Source: an uncultured Amaricoccus sp.
Lineage (GTDB): Bacteria > Pseudomonadota > Alphaproteobacteria > Rhodobacterales > Rhodobacteraceae
Assembly (NCBI RefSeq): GCF_937858865.1
Contig: NZ_CALLYO010000552.1
Location: 1-9,153, forward strand
Length of the DNA: 9,153 nt
Direction: 5' to 3'
Shown: positions 5,571-9,153 of the stretch, one piece after another
How positions within the stretch are numbered: the first letter of the stretch is position 1
Layout of the letters: every line of letters starts with the position of its first letter
Notes under the pieces: model-generated
Told to the model about the DNA's origin: nothing
Seen by the model: the letters and a program-made list of their open reading frames with translations, nothing else
Databases searched by the model: none
Program-made: the position numbers and the translations under genes

Positions 5571-7324
5571 TCTGCAGCCTGTGTTTGTCCCCGGCCGCGC
5601 GGCAGCAGGAGCTCGAAGACCGCGCCGCCGTCGGGCGCGTTGCGGGCGACGAGGCGCCCGCCGAGCTCGGCCGCGAAGCCGGCGGAGATGGCGAGCCCGA
5701 GGCCCAGCCCCTGGCCGGGCTTCTTGGTGGTGTAGAAGGGCTCGAAAAGCTTGTCGGGCTCCCGGAGGCCGGGCCCGTTGTCCTCGATCGAGAGCAGGAT
5801 CGTCTCGCCCTGCACCAGCAGGATCTTGATCTCGCGGTCGTCGCGCCCGCGCACCGCGTCGATGGCGTTCCTGAGCAGGTTGACGATGATCTGCTCGATC
5901 CGCAGCGGATCGGCCTGCACGATCGCGGGCTCGGACGGCAGCGTCGTCACGATCTTGACCGCCATCTTGCCGAGCTGCGGCGCCATCATGGCGAGCGCGG
6001 AGCGCACGCTGTCGCGCAGGTCGACCGGCTCGATGTCGACGTCGCCCTTGCGGGCGTAGGACTTGAGCTGGCGGGTGATCCCGCCCATGCGGTCGATCAG
6101 GTCGTCGATGCGCTGGAAGGAGGAGAGCGCCTCCTCGGGCCGGCGCCGGGTGAGGAGAAGCCGCGCCCCGGCGAGATAGGTCTTCATCGCCGCGAGCGGC
6201 TGGTTGAGCTCGTGGCTGACCGCGGCCGACATCTGCCCGAGCGCGGCGAGCTTCGAGGCCTGCTCGAGGCTCTGCTCCGCCTCCTTGAGGTTCTTCTCCA
6301 CCCGCTTCCGCGCCCCGATCTCCGCCGAGAGGCGGCGGTTCAGCACCCGCAGCTCCTCCGACTCGCGCTGGATGCGCCGGCTCTCGGCCCGCGTCCGCCG
6401 CGACAGCAGGTAGAAGGCGAGGGCGAGCAGCAGCGCCAGCACCATGATGATGAGCGAGAGGACCGCGTTCACCCGCGCCCGCACGTCCTCGAGCGTCGAG
6501 AAGTAGGTGAGCCGCCAGTTGCGGAAGCCGACCGGCACCTCGATCTGCAGGTGCGGCGTTCCGGCGACATAGACGTAGGCGGGCGAGCCGAAGGTCCGCC
6601 GCGCCTCGCTGAGCGCGCGGGTGAACCGCGAGGGATCGGGCGCCGGCGCCAGCAGGTTCGAGAGCGTGTTCTGCCGCCAGTTCGGCTCGGAGGCGAGCAG
6701 CACATGGCCCTCGCTGTCGGTGACGACGACCTTGAGCCGCGCCCGTCGCCAGCCTTCCTCGTGCGCCCCGAGCGGCACCGTCACCACGACGACGCCGAGG
6801 AAGGTGTCGTCCTGCGTGATGCGGCGGGCATAGTGGAAGCTGTAGCCGCCGTCGTCGTTCTCGATGATCGAGAAGATCGTGCCGGTGTCGGCCCGCGCGG
6901 CGGTGAAATAGGCCTTGTCCCCGTCGTACTGCTCGCGCGGCCGGTCGTCGCTCGCCGCGACGATCCGCCCCTCGGCGTCGAGCAGGAACATCGAGCCCGC
7001 GCCGATCTCCTCCTTGAAGCTGGCGAGCCGCTCCTCGGCGCCGGAATACTTGCCCGAGCGCAGCGCCAGGATGAGGATCGGATCGCGCGAGAGGAGCAGC
7101 GGCACCACCGAGTGGCGCTGGATCGTCGACTGGATCGAGCCGGCGTAGAGGGTGGCGCGGACCGTCGCGTCGGCTTCCTGGGTCTCGCTGAAGGAACGGG
7201 TGAGGTAGGCGTGGCTTGCCCAGATGACCAGGAGCATGCCGAGGACCGAGGCAAACAGCCCCGCGCGCATCCAGAAGCGCCCCGGCGGGGCGTTCGGGAG
7301 CTTGCTGTCGGTTCCGATGCTCAT
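5567..7324 (-). CDS. dctB: DctB-like membrane sensor histidine kinase
   Basis: The 585 residues form a short cytoplasmic N-terminus, a first membrane helix (about 21-41), a periplasmic sensor region (about 42-284), a second helix (about 288-308), a charged coiled-coil linker (about 310-360) and a kinase core. The sensor shows SRDPILILAL, MFLLDAEGRIVAASD, DKAYFTAARADTGTIFS and GYSFHYARRI, matching the double-PAS (dCache) fold of DctB. The kinase core has the H-box SHELNQPLAAM with phospho-acceptor H371, N-box NLLRNAID (482-489), DNGPG (515-519), F-box LFEPFYTTK and GQGLGLGLAIS (537-547). DctB proteins sense C4-dicarboxylates such as succinate and phosphorylate DctD; the ligand here is inferred from family only. 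The start ATG at 7324 is preceded by AGGA about 9 nt upstream. The gene begins 34 bp after purQ with no clear terminator between, and its stop overlaps the dctD start. Confidence 0.92.
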   Translation of the reverse strand: MSIGTDSKLPNAPPGRFWMRAGLFASVLGMLLVIWASHAYLTRSFSETQEADATVRATLYAGSIQSTIQRHSVVPLLLSRDPILILALRSGKYSGAEERLASFKEEIGAGSMFLLDAEGRIVAASDDRPREQYDGDKAYFTAARADTGTIFSIIENDDGGYSFHYARRITQDDTFLGVVVVTVPLGAHEEGWRRARLKVVVTDSEGHVLLASEPNWRQNTLSNLLAPAPDPSRFTRALSEARRTFGSPAYVYVAGTPHLQIEVPVGFRNWRLTYFSTLEDVRARVNAVLSLIIMVLALLLALAFYLLSRRTRAESRRIQRESEELRVLNRRLSAEIGARKRVEKNLKEAEQSLEQASKLAALGQMSAAVSHELNQPLAAMKTYLAGARLLLTRRRPEEALSSFQRIDDLIDRMGGITRQLKSYARKGDVDIEPVDLRDSVRSALAMMAPQLGKMAVKIVTTLPSEPAIVQADPLRIEQIIVNLLRNAIDAVRGRDDREIKILLVQGETILLSIEDNGPGLREPDKLFEPFYTTKKPGQGLGLGLAISAGFAAELGGRLVARNAPDGGAVFELLLPRGRGQTQAAE

Positions 7325-7358
7325 CAGGGCAATCCTATCTCACCCTGCGGCGCTCCGC

Positions 7359-8042
7359 TCAAGCACCCTGGACGAGGGCTGACGCCGGGTTGAAGGCGGA
7401 GAAGACCCGTCTGCCGTCGGTGCCGCCGTGCAGCGGATCCACCGCCCGCTCCGGGTGCGGCATCAGCCCGAGCACCCGCCGGTTGGCCGAGAGGACGCCG
7501 GCGATGCCGCGGGCCGACCCGTTCGGATTCTCCGCGTAGCGGAAGGCCACCCGGTCCTCGCCCTCGAGCCGGTCGAGCGTCGCCTCGTCGGCGAAATAGT
7601 TGCCGTCGTGGTGGGCGATCGGCAGGCGGATCACCTCGCCGGCGCGATAGCCGGCGGTGAAGGCGCTCTCCACCGTCGCGACCACGAGGGGTGTCGTGCC
7701 GCAGACGAAGCGGAGCCCGGCGTTGCGCATCAGCGCGCCGGGCAGCAGCCCCGCCTCGATCAGCACCTGGAAGCCGTTGCAGACGCCGATGACGTGCCCG
7801 CCGCCCTCGGCGAAGTCGACCACCGCACGCATGACCGGCGAGCGGGCGGCGATGGCGCCGCAGCGCAGGTAGTCGCCGAAGGAGAAGCCGCCGGGGATCG
7901 CCACGAGATCGAGCCCCGCGGGCAGGGCGGTCTCCTTGTGCCAGACCTTCGTCACCTCTACCCCGGCCTCGCCCAGCGCCACCGCGATGTCGCGGTCGCA
8001 GTTCGATCCGGGAAAGACGACGACGCCGGCCCTCAGGCTCAT
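7359..8042 (-). CDS. purQ: Phosphoribosylformylglycinamidine synthase subunit PurQ (glutaminase)
   Basis: PurQ releases ammonia from glutamine and hands it to PurL for conversion of FGAR to FGAM, step four of purine synthesis. The 227 residues match the usual length. They begin [15 protein letters not shown] and contain the oxyanion-strand motif [16 protein letters not shown] (50-65). The nucleophile C88 lies in GVCNGFQ, and the catalytic H196 and E198 lie in [15 protein letters not shown] (144-150) is another family block. The frame is open further upstream, to 8096, but ATG at 8042 starts the conserved N-terminus and overlaps the purS stop by 4 bases (ATGA), so translation is probably coupled. 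PurQ works in complex with PurL and PurS; purL is not in the window. Confidence 0.97.
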   Translation of the reverse strand: MSLRAGVVVFPGSNCDRDIAVALGEAGVEVTKVWHKETALPAGLDLVAIPGGFSFGDYLRCGAIAARSPVMRAVVDFAEGGGHVIGVCNGFQVLIEAGLLPGALMRNAGLRFVCGTTPLVVATVESAFTAGYRAGEVIRLPIAHHDGNYFADEATLDRLEGEDRVAFRYAENPNGSARGIAGVLSANRRVLGLMPHPERAVDPLHGGTDGRRVFSAFNPASALVQGA

Positions 8043-8278
8043 GCGATCTCCACCGCGTAGTTCTCGATCACCGTGTTGGCGAGGAGCTTCTGGCACATCG
8101 CCTCCACCTCGGCCTCCGCCGCCGCGGCGTCGGTGGCGGCGAGATCGACCTCGATCACCTTGCCGACCCTGACCTCGCCCACGCCCTCGAAGCCGAGGGC
8201 GCCGAGCGCATGGCGCACCGCCTCGCCCTGCGGGTCGAGCACGCCCGGTTTCAGCGTCACCTCGACGCGCGCCTTCAT
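8039..8278 (-). CDS. purS: Phosphoribosylformylglycinamidine synthase subunit PurS
   Basis: A small cytoplasmic protein of 79 residues, typical of PurS (about 80). It matches family blocks [21 protein letters not shown] (5-25), [19 protein letters not shown] (28-46) and the C-terminal [18 protein letters not shown] (61-78). PurS bridges PurL and PurQ and is needed for ammonia transfer in the FGAM synthetase complex. Its ATG (8278-8276) shares one base with the purC TGA, and its TGA overlaps the purQ ATG, so purC-purS-purQ are translationally linked. In the same frame the reading extends far upstream antisense-like across purC, but that stretch is a shadow of purC. Confidence 0.96.
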   Translation of the reverse strand: MKARVEVTLKPGVLDPQGEAVRHALGALGFEGVGEVRVGKVIEVDLAATDAAAAEAEVEAMCQKLLANTVIENYAVEIA

Positions 8279-9042
8279 CAGTTCACCAGCTTCGGGCCGA
8301 CATGCGTCCGCCCGTTCGTCCGCGGCATCACCCCGAGCCGTCGCGCCACCTCGGTATAGGCCTCCGACAGGCTGCCGAGATCCTGGCGGAAGACGTCCTT
8401 GTCGAGCTTGCGCCCCGTCTCGATGTCCCAGAGCCGGCACGAGTCGGGCGAGATCTCGTCCGCCACGATCAGCCGCTGGAAGTCGCCGTCGTAGACCCGC
8501 CCGATCTCGATCTTGAAGTCGATCAGCCGGATCCCGACCCCGAGGAACATCCCCGACAGGAAGTCGTTGACGCGCAGCGCCAGCGCGATCATGTCGTCGA
8601 TGTCCTGCTGGGTGGCCCAGTTGAAGGCGACGATATGCTCCTCGCTGACGATCGGGTCGCCGAGCGCATCGTCCTTGTAATAGAACTCGATGATCGGCCG
8701 CGGCAGCTGCTGCCCCTCCGGGATCCCGAGCCGCTTCGACAGCGACCCGGCGGCATAGTTCCGCACCACCACCTCGAGCGGGATCATCTCCACCATGCGG
8801 ATCAGCTGCTCGCGCATGTTGATCCGGCGGATGAAGTGCGTCGGCACCCCGACCGCGTTCAGCCCGGTCATGAAATGCTCCGAGAGCCGGTTGTTCAGGA
8901 CGCCCTTGCCCTCGATCACCGCCTTCTTCTGCGCGTTGAACGCCGTCGCCTCGTCCTTGAAGTACTGGATCAGCGTGTCGGGCTCGGGCCCCTCGTAGAG
9001 AATCTTCGCCTTGCCCTCGTAAACCAGCCTGCGTCGGGCCAT
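8278..9042 (-). CDS. purC: SAICAR synthetase PurC
   Basis: PurC (phosphoribosylaminoimidazole-succinocarboxamide synthase) joins aspartate to CAIR using ATP, a later step of the same purine pathway. The 254 residues fit the usual short bacterial form. Signature blocks are [11 protein letters not shown] (8-18, ATP-binding strand), [12 protein letters not shown] (50-61), [17 protein letters not shown] (90-106), [13 protein letters not shown] (118-130), [12 protein letters not shown] (171-182) and [14 protein letters not shown] (193-206). The ATG at 9042 has GGAG 7 nt upstream (9050-9053). The frame stays open upstream to 9135, but [13 protein letters not shown] is the normal family N-terminus. 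It appears to be the first gene of a purC-purS-purQ-dctB-dctD run, with a possible promoter about 70 bp upstream. Confidence 0.97.
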   Translation of the reverse strand: MARRRLVYEGKAKILYEGPEPDTLIQYFKDEATAFNAQKKAVIEGKGVLNNRLSEHFMTGLNAVGVPTHFIRRINMREQLIRMVEMIPLEVVVRNYAAGSLSKRLGIPEGQQLPRPIIEFYYKDDALGDPIVSEEHIVAFNWATQQDIDDMIALALRVNDFLSGMFLGVGIRLIDFKIEIGRVYDGDFQRLIVADEISPDSCRLWDIETGRKLDKDVFRQDLGSLSEAYTEVARRLGVMPRTNGRTHVGPKLVN

Positions 9043-9108
9043 GCCTGTTCTCCGGAATGCGCAAGGGAGGCTCGGGCGGTATGCCCGTCCTTCCCCGGTT
9101 ATGCGCTC

Positions 9109-9135
9109 TCTATACTCCCGGCCGGAAAGGAGCAA
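9109..9135 (-). promoter_or_regulatory. Possible sigma-70-type promoter for the purC operon
   Basis: On the minus strand TTGCTC (9135-9130) and TATAGA (9114-9109) are separated by 15 bases. The -10 element is a good match to TATAAT, while the -35 is partial and the spacing short. It would give a leader of roughly 60 bases before the purC ATG. This is the most AT-rich spot in the upstream region. It is a sequence match only. Confidence 0.4.
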
Positions 9136-9153
9136 GCTTCTCGGCCGAATGCC

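Noticed and set aside
4143..5735. 530-residue plus-strand open frame opposite dctD
   Set aside because: It is rich in Arg, His and Leu with no recognisable domain and lies antisense to a clearly coding gene. Long antisense frames are expected at this GC content.
5585..7393. 602-residue plus-strand open frame opposite dctB
   Set aside because: It has the same low-complexity composition (Arg, Glu, Asp, His, Gly) and no family motifs, and dctB on the other strand has every kinase motif.
1..9153. Mobile elements, CRISPR arrays, toxin-antitoxin or anti-phage genes, tRNAs
   Set aside because: No transposase, integrase, regularly spaced repeats, att-like direct repeats or tRNA-like folds were seen; composition is uniform along the window.

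Overview
The window is a GC-rich stretch of chromosome-type DNA with strong G/C bias at third codon positions, short intergenic gaps and overlapping start/stop codons. The proteins look alphaproteobacterial, most likely Rhodobacterales/Rhodobacteraceae. The signs are a purC-purS-purQ run, a DctB/DctD two-component pair, a PA0069-type radical SAM protein, and a corrinoid protein followed by a DUF1638 protein. The taxonomic call is inference from protein similarity recalled from memory, not from a search. Nothing suggests a phage, plasmid, insertion sequence, CRISPR array or RNA gene.

Layout: (1) Bases 1-1056, minus strand: a PA0069-family (SplB-like) radical SAM protein whose last few codons lie beyond the left edge. 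(2) Bases 1215-4066, plus strand: a cobalamin-binding corrinoid protein (MtbC/MttC type), a DUF1638 protein, and a divergent GntP-type permease with its own strong ribosome binding site. (3) Bases 4067-4208: a short convergent intergenic region with a long imperfect inverted repeat (4121-4164), possibly a two-way terminator, and a perfect 14-bp palindrome. (4) Bases 9042-4209, minus strand: purC, purS and purQ, then after only 34 bp dctB and dctD. Four of these five genes are joined by overlapping stop/start codons, and a possible promoter lies upstream of purC.

How the genes work together: PurQ and PurS are the glutaminase and small accessory subunits of FGAM synthetase (PurL is not in the window), and PurC makes SAICAR later in the same purine pathway. 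DctB is a membrane histidine kinase with a periplasmic sensor region, and DctD is its partner regulator. No dicarboxylate transporter (dctPQM or dctA) is present, so the ligand and targets cannot be read from context. The corrinoid protein would carry a methyl group on cobalamin between methyltransferases. No methyltransferase or reductive activase gene is next to it here, so its substrate is open.

The most notable observation is that the DctD-like regulator has lost the sigma-54-contacting GAFTGA loop and carries an altered Walker B motif. It therefore probably does not work as a classical sigma-54 activator. The second is the corrinoid protein-DUF1638 pair without a methyltransferase, beside a permease that has lost key GntP signature residues. 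I see no clear evidence of a wholly new multi-gene system. No gap between genes exceeds about 160 bases.
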